Positions 6,155 through 12,448 of a stretch of 12,448 nt of DNA are shown in pieces. Below the pieces are notes generated by a model. The model made no database searches. It was not told where the DNA came from and was given only the letters and a program-made list of their open reading frames with translations. The stretch's first letter is position 1. Every line of letters starts with the position of its first letter. This stretch comes from Defluviitaleaceae bacterium (lineage in GTDB: Bacteria > Bacillota > Clostridia > Lachnospirales > WQUN01). Made by a program: the position numbers and the translations under genes. The stretch lies in assembly GCA_009782245.1 (NCBI GenBank), contig WRKK01000319.1, positions 1 through 12,448 of the forward strand, written 5' to 3'.

Positions 6155-6236
6155 TTGCGGGGTCAAGGGGCGAAGTCCCTTGCGGGTCCAGGGCAGCGCC
6201 CTGGCGGGTGTGGGCAGAGCCCACGGTTTTGCAGTT
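6155..6236 (+). repeat. Triple-hairpin GC-rich repeat, copy A
   Basis: Three hairpins in a row: AAGGG/CCCTT, CCAGGGC-AGC-GCCCTGG and GTGGGC-AGA-GCCCAC. It aligns along its length with 7939–8023. It lies at the 3' end of the lipoprotein gene, sharing the first two bases of the stop codon (6235–6237). It is in the same orientation as copy B. Similar repeats are, as I recall, common in clostridial genomes. Confidence 0.85.
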
Positions 6237-7860
6237 AGTTATCAAAAAATTCTGCTAACTGTCTATTTAATTCTTGCTGCACGGCTTCTAGGCCGTTGGC
6301 GTTAAGCCTTGCTAGATATTCTGCGCCTTGTGTTGCGGGGTTTACTGCACCTGTGGTTACAGTTGTTTGAAATTCGGCGACAACGTTACGTAAAGCAGCC
6401 ATCTCGTTTATAACAGGCGTTTCGTCAAAGGAAAAGCCCAAAAATGCAGTTGGTACGCCAGCCTCGTTGTATTCTCTGAATCTATCGTAAAAATCTGCAC
6501 CCTCAACATCTAGCGGTGGTAATATGAAGATGTTTCCCGTGCCGTTACGCCAGGGGTTAAACTGGGCACGCATATCAGAATCTAGCGTTATTGTTCCGTT
6601 TGCGTTGCGGGTAAAATGCAAGCCCTCAACGCCATATGTTAAAATGGTTGCTAGTTCAGGATCGGTGTACCATGCGTTCAAAAACCGCATAGCTTGCTCT
6701 TTTTGCTGCGAAAAGATTGAAATTGCATAACCCGAACCAGTTACCGAACCAGTCGATACTATCGGACTGCTCATTGGCGGAAAACGGCTGTCTCTGCCAC
6801 GTTGCTGGGTTGCCAGCTCTTGGTGTCCGTAAGCGTATGTTATTGTCGAGAACAAAAAGTTTCCTGATTCTATTGCGGCTTGGTTGGCGGACGATGACTC
6901 GCCTTGTATCGCCGACAGCGGATTTATAAAGCCACGGTCAAAAAAGTAATTAAATCGTTCCAAAACCCGCATATATTCTTCGTTAAGCAGACTGGGCGTT
7001 ACGGTGGGTTGCGTTGGCAAAGTTGGGTTCACGGGGTCAAAGCCAAAATGGAACACGCCCAAGCCTGTAATATCAAAGTCCGCATTACTTAACGAACGGG
7101 CGACTCCCTCGGGTGCCATCAAAAACGGAAAAACATTAGTGCCAAGCCGCTCTTGAAAAACTTCCATAGCCTCAACTAACAGCGGGTCAAATAAAGTTTC
7201 GTAACTCCAATTAAAATCGTCAAAGCTAAAGCCCAATTCTTCTAACAGTTCCACATTAACGTCCCAGGCGTACAGCTGTGCGTAATCTTTGTGGCCTGGA
7301 ATGCCGTAAATGCCGCGCCCCTGCGAACCATCAGTAAGAAACCCGTCCCATAGTGCTTGCGGCACAGCGGATTGCATTCCTTCCCCAAACCATTCTATCA
7401 AATTGTATTCAGGGTTATCTAAGCGAAGAAAATTGCCACGGTTGGCGTTCGGCACATAAAATGCGTCCCAAGATGAAGTAAAAACTATGTCGATGCTTGT
7501 ATCGCCTGTATCTAGTGCCATTTGTATGGGTGTGCCAGCGCCCCAATCGCCCCAAATAGGATTGATTGTAATGTTATAACCCAGTTCGGCAAGCCGTGCA
7601 TTTGCCGCTTCTACAACGGCGGTGTCGTCTGCGACAGTTGCACCCATAAAAAATATTGTAATATTGGCATCTGCAAAGCCATAATTGTTTTCGTGGGTTG
7701 CCGCTTTTGGAATTTTATCAGTATTTATCGTATTTCTTCTAACTTCCGCTATGCTGCGAGACGAAACATCGCTACTGCGGGGATTGTTCGTACAGGCTGT
7801 TAATGCCACTATTAGCACTATCGCCATTAAGAAAGATATTGCCATTAAAGTTTTTTTCAT
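6235..7860 (-). CDS. ABC transporter sugar-binding lipoprotein (LplA/YtcQ type)
   Basis: This 541-aa extracellular solute-binding protein captures a sugar, probably an oligosaccharide, and delivers it to the two permeases encoded upstream. Residues 1–23 form a lipoprotein signal with lipobox LTAC, so Cys23 would be lipidated and the protein anchored on the outer face of the membrane. The mature part shows family-1 binding-protein features such as NITIFFMGATVADDTA, GDTSIDIVFTSSWDAF and a repeated-aromatic middle. The length fits the larger LplA-like group. GGAGG lies 9 nt before the start. It is the last gene of the operon, separated by 179 nt from the second permease, and both its ends touch copies of the triple-hairpin repeat. 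The specific ligand is unknown. Confidence 0.9.
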   Translation of the reverse strand: MKKTLMAISFLMAIVLIVALTACTNNPRSSDVSSRSIAEVRRNTINTDKIPKAATHENNYGFADANITIFFMGATVADDTAVVEAANARLAELGYNITINPIWGDWGAGTPIQMALDTGDTSIDIVFTSSWDAFYVPNANRGNFLRLDNPEYNLIEWFGEGMQSAVPQALWDGFLTDGSQGRGIYGIPGHKDYAQLYAWDVNVELLEELGFSFDDFNWSYETLFDPLLVEAMEVFQERLGTNVFPFLMAPEGVARSLSNADFDITGLGVFHFGFDPVNPTLPTQPTVTPSLLNEEYMRVLERFNYFFDRGFINPLSAIQGESSSANQAAIESGNFLFSTITYAYGHQELATQQRGRDSRFPPMSSPIVSTGSVTGSGYAISIFSQQKEQAMRFLNAWYTDPELATILTYGVEGLHFTRNANGTITLDSDMRAQFNPWRNGTGNIFILPPLDVEGADFYDRFREYNEAGVPTAFLGFSFDETPVINEMAALRNVVAEFQTTVTTGAVNPATQGAEYLARLNANGLEAVQQELNRQLAEFFDN

Positions 7861-7938
7861 TTGAAAAACCTCCCTGTTTTACGTTTTTGATTTTGTTTTA
7901 TAACTACTCAATTAGTCTCCATCACAAAAATTAAAATT

Positions 7939-8023
7939 TTGCGGGGTCAAGGGGCGAAGTCCCTTGCGGGTCCAGGGCAGAGCCCTGGCGGGGTGTGGGG
8001 CAGAGCCCCACGGTTTTGCAGTT
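7939..8023 (+). repeat. Triple-hairpin GC-rich repeat, copy B
   Basis: Same three hairpins as copy A, with the second loop AGA instead of AGC and the third stem one pair longer: GTGGGGC-AGA-GCCCCAC. The extra G and the extra C are on opposite arms, so the change is compensated. It fills the gap between the second permease and the lipoprotein gene of one operon. Confidence 0.85.
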
Positions 8024-8039
8024 GTTTTAGTATAAATTT

Positions 8040-8972
8040 CTACTCTTTCACCGCGCCAACGGCAAGCCCAGCGACGATAAAACGTTGAAAAAAAGGATAG
8101 GCAAAAGCTATTGGCAGAACAACTAGCACACACAGAGCCATTCTAAGCCCCTCGCTAGGTAGCTGCGAAAAATCTATGTTGGCGGCTGCACCTAATAATG
8201 CGACGTTTCTGCGGATAAAGTCGACGTTTGTTTGCATTTGCATTAGCAAATATTGTAGCGGGTACAGCTGACTGTTGCGGATAAATAATAGTGCGTTAAA
8301 CCAATCGTTCCAGTATGCTAAAGCGGTCAGCAACGAGATTGTAGCTATTCCAGGCTTAGCAAGCGGCACAACGATAGAAATTAAAGTTCTAAATTCGCCG
8401 CTACCGTCCAACCGTGCCGATTCTATCAGCGATTCTGGCACAGATACCTTTAGGAATGTTCGCATAAGAAAGAAGTTGAACGGGCTAACCAACAGCGGAA
8501 CAATTAACGCCCAATAGCTGTCTGCCAAGCCAAGCAAATTGCGAATAACCATAACAGTAGGAGCAAGCCCGCCGCCAAAAATCATTGTAAAAAATGCGAT
8601 AAAAGCGAAGAATTTTGCAAGCGGGTAATCACGGCGATACAGCCCATAAGCGTACATTGTGCAAATTATCACGCTTAACAATGTGCCGATTATTGTAACA
8701 AAAAAGCTGTTAAAATAACTGCGCCATAGCTCTGCACCAAGGTCAAAAGCCGCCTGATACGCCAGCAACGACCAACCTATCGGTGTAAACGAATATCCCA
8801 TTGTAGTCAAGCTGTCTGCACTAGAAAACGAAATTATTATGATAAACGCAAACGGGATAACACACAGTAGGGCAAATCCGCCAAGTATCAAGTGCATAAC
8901 TAGTTCCGATAAAAAATTTATTGAATTTATGCGCTTGCCCTTTTTTACTACACTTGGTATGTTTGATGTCAT
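8040..8972 (-). CDS. Carbohydrate ABC transporter permease (YtcP/LplC type)
   Basis: This 310-aa membrane protein forms half of the translocation pore of the sugar importer. Hydrophobic helices occur at about residues 26–50, 88–111, 119–142 and 152–170 and near the C-terminus, fitting the usual six. The EAA loop that docks on the ATPase is at 184–190 (ESARLDG) and continues to VVPLAKPG. It ends in the AGLAVGAVKE tail typical of this subfamily. GGAG lies 8 nt before the start. Only 15 nt separate it from the upstream permease gene, so they are co-transcribed. No ATPase gene is in the window. In Firmicutes such importers often share one MsmX-type ATPase. Confidence 0.93.
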   Translation of the reverse strand: MTSNIPSVVKKGKRINSINFLSELVMHLILGGFALLCVIPFAFIIIISFSSADSLTTMGYSFTPIGWSLLAYQAAFDLGAELWRSYFNSFFVTIIGTLLSVIICTMYAYGLYRRDYPLAKFFAFIAFFTMIFGGGLAPTVMVIRNLLGLADSYWALIVPLLVSPFNFFLMRTFLKVSVPESLIESARLDGSGEFRTLISIVVPLAKPGIATISLLTALAYWNDWFNALLFIRNSQLYPLQYLLMQMQTNVDFIRRNVALLGAAANIDFSQLPSEGLRMALCVLVVLPIAFAYPFFQRFIVAGLAVGAVKE

Positions 8973-8987
8973 TTTTGCCGCTCCTTT

Positions 8988-9908
8988 CTAAAATAGTGCG
9001 TGATCAGGCTCTAATTTGCGTACTATGCCGTTTACTAGCATTATACATATAAAGCCCACCACATTTTGGAACAATCCGGCGGCGGTACTCATGCCGATAT
9101 TGTTAAGTCGCTGCAAGGCACGGAATACGTATGTATCGACAACATCGGTAACGGGGTACAGCGGCCCAGAATCTAATGTTACGTTGTAAAATAAGCCAAA
9201 ATCTGCGTTGAATATGCGGCCAGCACTTAATATTAGCAAAATAACTATCATCGGCTTAATGTGCGGGATTGTAACGTTCCATACTTGCTGCCATTTTGTT
9301 GCGCCGTCTATGCTGGCGGCTTCGTATTGCGTGGTGTCTATGCTGGTTATTGCTACCAAGTACATAATGCAGGAATACCCTACTGTTTTCCACAAATTGG
9401 CACTTGTTAAAATTAGCGGCCATAAAGTTGAATCCATGTACCAGTTAGTGTTTTCTGCCAGCAAGCCGTAAGTAGGTGCTAAAAAGGCAAATACAAAGTA
9501 GCTAACCACAACCCAGCTTATCACAAACGGGAAAAACATTAACGTTTGGTATAATTTCGCCATAAATTTTTTGGTAAGTTCGTTTAGCATTATAGCAAAA
9601 GCTACGGCAAAAACCATCGTAAGCACTATAAACACGGCGTTGTAGGCTAAAGTGTTGCGTATCATGCGCCACGCATCGGCAGAGGCGAACATAAACCTAA
9701 AATTATCAAAGCCAACCCAACGGCTGTTAATTATGTTGTTAAGTAAAGTGGGGTTTGGTGGGTGCGGCCTGTAATCTTGAAAGGCGATAACTATACCCGC
9801 CATGGGTATATATCTTATCAATAATAGCCATAACGCACCAGGCAACATTAGTGTAGTGATAGCAAAAGTGGTTTTATTGCGATTTATAAATTTTCGCATA
9901 TTAGTCAT
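8988..9908 (-). CDS. ABC transporter permease, LplB type
   Basis: This 306-aa membrane protein is the partner pore subunit of the sugar importer. The N-terminal region LLIRYIPMAGIVIAFQDY (about 29–46) is characteristic of LplB-like permeases. The EAA loop is EAASIDGATKWQQ (196–208), followed by TIPHIKP. The start is the ATG at 9908, with GAGGTG 6 nt upstream. A GTG at 9917 in the same frame lies within that ribosome site and is not favoured. It is the first gene of the operon permease–permease–lipoprotein. The 5' leader contains a long-range inverted repeat. No clear promoter was found. Confidence 0.93.
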   Translation of the reverse strand: MTNMRKFINRNKTTFAITTLMLPGALWLLLIRYIPMAGIVIAFQDYRPHPPNPTLLNNIINSRWVGFDNFRFMFASADAWRMIRNTLAYNAVFIVLTMVFAVAFAIMLNELTKKFMAKLYQTLMFFPFVISWVVVSYFVFAFLAPTYGLLAENTNWYMDSTLWPLILTSANLWKTVGYSCIMYLVAITSIDTTQYEAASIDGATKWQQVWNVTIPHIKPMIVILLILSAGRIFNADFGLFYNVTLDSGPLYPVTDVVDTYVFRALQRLNNIGMSTAAGLFQNVVGFICIMLVNGIVRKLEPDHALF

Positions 9909-10269
9909 GTTTAGCACCTCTTCCGTTAAGTTTGGGTAAAACAGCCGCTTTTTTGTATGTTTGTGGATAGCGAAATTCTGGGGGTATGCTGTGTCAACTA
10001 GTATTTTGCGAAAATTTTCTGTTTTGTGGGGATATATGTAGTCCGTGGCTAAGCGGCTGTTAATTAAATCTAATATTATGATACAACAGGCTTTCCCCTT
10101 GCGAATATTGTTGTCTTAAATGGTGTGCATTTTGTCTTTTGGGTTGATTTTGCCGTTATGTGGCGGAAAATTTTTGTTTGACTTTTCAAAAGTTTTCAGA
10201 AAATTTGCCAAAAAAATTTGCAAAAAGTAGCAAAAAATGCTAAACTAAAAGTAACAAAGGGGGTTTTCC
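9909..10269. other. Divergent intergenic region with a long-range inverted repeat
   Basis: No gene is seen in these 361 nt. It separates the divergent ABC operon (minus) and the TPR-like gene (plus). It contains perfect 11-bp inverted arms AACAGCCGCTT (9940–9950) and AAGCGGCTGTT (10051–10061), 100 nt apart. The nearer arm is about 20 nt from the ribosome site of the first permease gene. It also holds the 13-bp palindrome ACTTTTCAAAAGT at 10181–10193 and the plus-strand promoter at 10218–10246. A consensus TTGACA on the minus strand (9992–9997) lacks a −10, and I found no convincing catabolite (cre) site. Confidence 0.6.
10218..10246 (+). promoter_or_regulatory. Probable promoter of the TPR-like/PLDc_N operon
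   Basis: TTGCAA (10218–10223), exactly 17 bp, then TAAACT (10241–10246), a 4-of-6 match to the −10. The ribosome site AAAGGGGG follows within 20 nt, giving a short leader. The weak −10 lowers confidence. Confidence 0.45.
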
Positions 10270-11106
10270 ATGAAACTTTACCTAATATTTTTTGCGGGAA
10301 TGCTTTTCGCACTAGCAATAATCACGATGCTTGGCTTAACCGAGCAAGCAACTTGGATTATAGCGGCAACAATGCTTTCAACTTTTGTAATATATTATGG
10401 GTTTTTTGACAAGGAGAAAAGCATATCCTTGTTGATATTTCTTGTGAAAAACCGCAAGCCACTCCAGCAAGCCAACGAACTTGCACAAATTTTGGACAAC
10501 GAAAACGATCCCGACCGTTTTTTGGCGGAACTAAGCGATTTTTTGGAGCAGCACCCGCAAATTAAAACCAAGCTGTCAAAAGAAACGAACTCGGGCAAGG
10601 CAACGGCACTATTGAATCTTGGGCAGTTTGAGCAAGCCGTGCAAATTTGGGAAAACTTGCTACCCGAAGTTGCGGGCAAAAGTACGTTTATCATGCTAGA
10701 ATACAACACAAACTACAGCCTAACAGTCGCCTATTTGGAGCATGGCAACATAAACATAGAAAAAGCACAGCAATATTACGAAAATTTGCAAACGTTAATC
10801 GCCAGAAAATCCACGCCACGGCACTTGAAAAGTTCGATGGAAGAATCCCTTGCTGTGTTACAAGCACGGTTCGCCTTTGAAAACGGCGATATTCAGCCAA
10901 TGCAAGCCATTTACGAAAAACTTTTGCAGGACAAATGCACCGCCCGCGAGACGGCGGACTTCAATTTTCGGCTGGCTATGGTATACGAAAAATTGGGCAA
11001 TACGGCACAACAACGCTACTATTTACACGAAGTTATCCGCAATGGAAACAAATTATATTTCGCAAAAATTGCACAGGAAAAATTGGACGAATTGGATTGT
11101 GCATAA
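10270..11106 (+). CDS. Membrane-anchored TPR-like protein
   Basis: This 278-aa protein has two hydrophobic helices at its N-terminus (about 3–21 and 28–46) and then a long soluble helical part. That part has TPR-like helix pairs, for example around GKATALLNLGQFEQAVQIWE, the AYLEHGNINIEKAQQYYENL segment, the FAFENGDIQPMQAIYEKLL segment and the C-terminal LAMVYEKLGNTAQQRYYLHE segment. TPR proteins serve as scaffolds for protein complexes, so a membrane-linked assembly role is likely, but no partner is identified. GGGGG lies 6–7 nt before the start. The next gene follows after 30 nt and is probably co-transcribed. No enzyme motif is visible. Confidence 0.75.
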   Translation: MKLYLIFFAGMLFALAIITMLGLTEQATWIIAATMLSTFVIYYGFFDKEKSISLLIFLVKNRKPLQQANELAQILDNENDPDRFLAELSDFLEQHPQIKTKLSKETNSGKATALLNLGQFEQAVQIWENLLPEVAGKSTFIMLEYNTNYSLTVAYLEHGNINIEKAQQYYENLQTLIARKSTPRHLKSSMEESLAVLQARFAFENGDIQPMQAIYEKLLQDKCTARETADFNFRLAMVYEKLGNTAQQRYYLHEVIRNGNKLYFAKIAQEKLDELDCA

Positions 11107-11136
11107 TGTACATAAAAAAAGAAAGGGGGGAAAATT

Positions 11137-11433
11137 ATGGGAGTAGAACTAGGATTTGCAGAATTTTTTGGCATACTGGGGATAAGAATGATAACTTTTT
11201 TGGCGATAGTAATCCCGTTAAGTTTGATACAGCTAACTTTGCTGTTGGTGGCAATAATAAGCATTTTACGCAAAACCAACGCACCAACCAACGAAAAAAT
11301 TTTATGGCTGTGCGTAGCATTTTTTATCAGCACAATAGGCCCAATACTTTACTTTGCAATAGGGCAAAAGCAACTAGAACGGCACAACAACCCTGATAAT
11401 GTTGACGAGTGGGCTAAAGGGGATAATATGTAG
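11137..11433 (+). CDS. Small membrane protein with a PLDc_N-like domain
   Basis: This 98-aa protein has two strong membrane helices at about residues 19–44 and 57–76. The second half (NEKILWLCVAFFISTIGPILYFAIGQ) matches the pattern of the PLDc_N domain: charged lead, W, hydrophobic helix, GPxxYF, G. PLDc_N is usually the membrane part of cardiolipin-synthase-like phospholipase D proteins but also occurs alone, as here, with unknown function. No HKD catalytic motif is present, so it is not itself a phospholipase. A strong AAAGGGGGG ribosome site (11122–11130) precedes the start. It is the second gene of the pair with the TPR-like protein. Confidence 0.75.
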   Translation: MGVELGFAEFFGILGIRMITFLAIVIPLSLIQLTLLLVAIISILRKTNAPTNEKILWLCVAFFISTIGPILYFAIGQKQLERHNNPDNVDEWAKGDNM

Positions 11434-11453
11434 GGTTTGGAACGAGACAAACG

Positions 11454-11506
11454 AAACGGGCGAACGGGGACGTTCGCCCCTACCAACCATCAACCGCCCG
11501 TTTTTT
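11454..11506 (+). terminator. REP-like repeat copy 3, acting as probable terminator
   Basis: The inner hairpin is GGGCGAACG-GGGA-CGTTCGCCC (11458–11479); its complement carries the GTAG foot. Relative to copies 1 and 2, C·G has become A·T at matching stem positions, so pairing is kept. Outer arms AAACGGGCG (11454–11462) and CGCCCGTTT (11495–11503) define the same 50-bp unit as copy 2 and run into T6 (11501–11506). Inner and outer stems share bases and exclude each other. It lies between convergent genes, 20 nt after the PLDc_N-like gene, so the outer stem plus U tract would end that transcript. Confidence 0.75.
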
Positions 11507-11528
11507 ATCCGCCCATTTTGCCACATTG

Positions 11529-12448
11529 TCAACCATAAACATCTCGGTAACGTGCCTTAAATTCCCCCAAAATGCCTTTCAGCAACTGCTGATAAGTCTT
11601 AGTATGACCCATACTTTTCTGTATGCGGGCATTTTCCAGCCTTGCACGATGATTCCCGCCGTCTAAATCTAGTGCTTTGCGGATTGCATTATCTGCACTG
11701 GGTAAATCGTAGTTTAGCCTGTGATATTTTGCCAGACGAATCCACAATTCTTCGCTGCCTGGGCGGATTTGCGTTGCCTTTTTTATTGCCAATATCGCGC
11801 CGTGCAAATTATCCGCCAATGCGTGAATTTCCGCCTCTTTCATGTAGCAAAATAATATCTGCTCATTTTTGCCAGATTTGCCGCTTTTTGTCAACCGTGC
11901 ATTGAATTTTCCCAATGTATCCAAGGCTTTCTCAAATTGTCGCTGTAATGCGTACGTATCCGCCAAACGGAAAACATAATGTGCCTCGCTTGATACCGCT
12001 ATTGCTTGCTCAAAATACGAAATTGCGTTTGGAGATTGCCCTAACTTTAGACTTAACTCTGCGCGCAAGTACAAAATATCTCCGATTGCCGATTTTGGAG
12101 CAATCGCTGTTGCACGGTTGATTGCTCGCTTGCCATCGTCCAATCGCCCTGCCGCAATTAGTGCCTCGCCGTAATTTAGCACCAGTTGCCAATTTTCCGC
12201 ATCAAGCTGCAACGCCCGTGCAAACGCATCTGCCGCCTCGTTGTGGAGGTCAATCTGCATATAGGCCGCGCCCAGATTGTTGAAAACTGGGACGTTTTCG
12301 TCATATTGCAAGGCTCGCCGATACAGCGGAATCGCTTTTTCTGGCTCGCCACGTTTTGCTAGGTCGTCCGCTCGCTCTTTGTAGGTTTCCCATTCTAGCC
12401 GCTTTTCCCAGCGTTCAAAATTTGGGCGGATTGCCGCCAGTTGCGGCT
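11529..12448 (-). CDS. TPR-repeat protein, 5' end beyond the window
   Basis: The frame is open from the window edge to the stop at 11529, giving 306 codons. The start lies outside, and the TTG near 12311 is only an internal codon. Tandem 34-residue TPR units are clear, for example the run beginning RADDLAKRGEPEKAIPLYRR, then NLGAAYMQIDLHNEAADAFARAL, the YGEALIAAGRLDDGKRAINRA segment, LRAELSLKLGQSPNAISYFEQA and LADTYALQRQFEKALDTL. Canonical Gly, Ala and Pro positions are kept. The upstream part, EKRLEWETYKERAD, is a charged helix. No membrane segment or enzyme motif is visible in the part present. A role as a protein–protein scaffold is likely, and the partner is unknown. Confidence 0.85.
   Translation of the reverse strand, partial: PQLAAIRPNFERWEKRLEWETYKERADDLAKRGEPEKAIPLYRRALQYDENVPVFNNLGAAYMQIDLHNEAADAFARALQLDAENWQLVLNYGEALIAAGRLDDGKRAINRATAIAPKSAIGDILYLRAELSLKLGQSPNAISYFEQAIAVSSEAHYVFRLADTYALQRQFEKALDTLGKFNARLTKSGKSGKNEQILFCYMKEAEIHALADNLHGAILAIKKATQIRPGSEELWIRLAKYHRLNYDLPSADNAIRKALDLDGGNHRARLENARIQKSMGHTKTYQQLLKGILGEFKARYRDVYG

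Noticed and set aside
6039..6305. 88-aa plus-strand open frame over the terminator and triple-hairpin repeat
   Set aside because: It consists of promoter, terminator and repeat sequence, and overlaps the lipoprotein gene antisense.
7897..7927. Separate promoter for the lipoprotein gene (TTGTGA, 19 bp, TATAAA, minus strand)
   Set aside because: The −35 is weak and the spacer too long. It may be chance in AT-rich sequence, though an independent promoter cannot be excluded.
9992..9997. Consensus TTGACA on the minus strand as promoter of the ABC operon
   Set aside because: No acceptable −10 lies 16–19 bp downstream. The closest match would need a spacer of 20 bp or more.

Overview
The window is AT-rich bacterial DNA using the standard code. 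Genes are closely packed and have strong AGGAGG-type ribosome sites, TTGACA/TTGCAA–17 bp–TATAAT promoters and U-tract terminators. These features, together with a LplB/YtcP-type sugar ABC transporter, a MATE pump, SmpB and a BlaI/MecI-like operator, point to a Firmicute, most likely a clostridial lineage. The species cannot be named from the sequence. The layout looks chromosomal. No phage genes, transposase, CRISPR array, tRNA or rRNA was seen.

Left part (1–3466, minus strand). A three-gene block runs MATE efflux transporter, alpha/beta hydrolase of the lysophospholipase type, and PfkB-family sugar kinase. The last two genes overlap as ATGA. An internal promoter probably sits between the MATE gene and the hydrolase. 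Both downstream genes carry in-frame 9-bp tandem repeats.

Middle part (3494–5420, plus strand). A good promoter drives an unrecognised 94-aa protein followed by a retropepsin-like aspartic protease. The protease gene is broken by a 10-bp tandem duplication near its 5' end. Removing one copy restores a continuous 165-aa protein with a well-placed start and ribosome site. After a terminator comes an exported two-PepSY-domain protein. Its near-consensus promoter is overlapped by a perfect 7-2-7 dyad of the BlaI/MecI/CopY type.

Right-middle part (5550–9908, minus strand). smpB has its own promoter. Next is an ABC sugar-uptake operon transcribed permease, permease, lipoprotein; no ATPase gene is present. 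The lipoprotein gene is bracketed by two direct copies of an 82–85 nt triple-hairpin repeat.

Right end (10218–12448). A plus-strand pair encodes a membrane-anchored TPR-like protein and a small PLDc_N-like membrane protein. It converges on a minus-strand TPR protein that runs off the window edge.

Two families of dispersed GC-rich palindromic repeats sit at gene 3' ends. The first is REP-like (GTAG foot plus hairpin, three clear copies) and the second is the triple-hairpin repeat (two copies). Both show paired changes that preserve their stems. The most notable observations are the duplication-broken protease gene next to its unknown partner, the BlaI-like operator on the PepSY gene, and the structured repeats.
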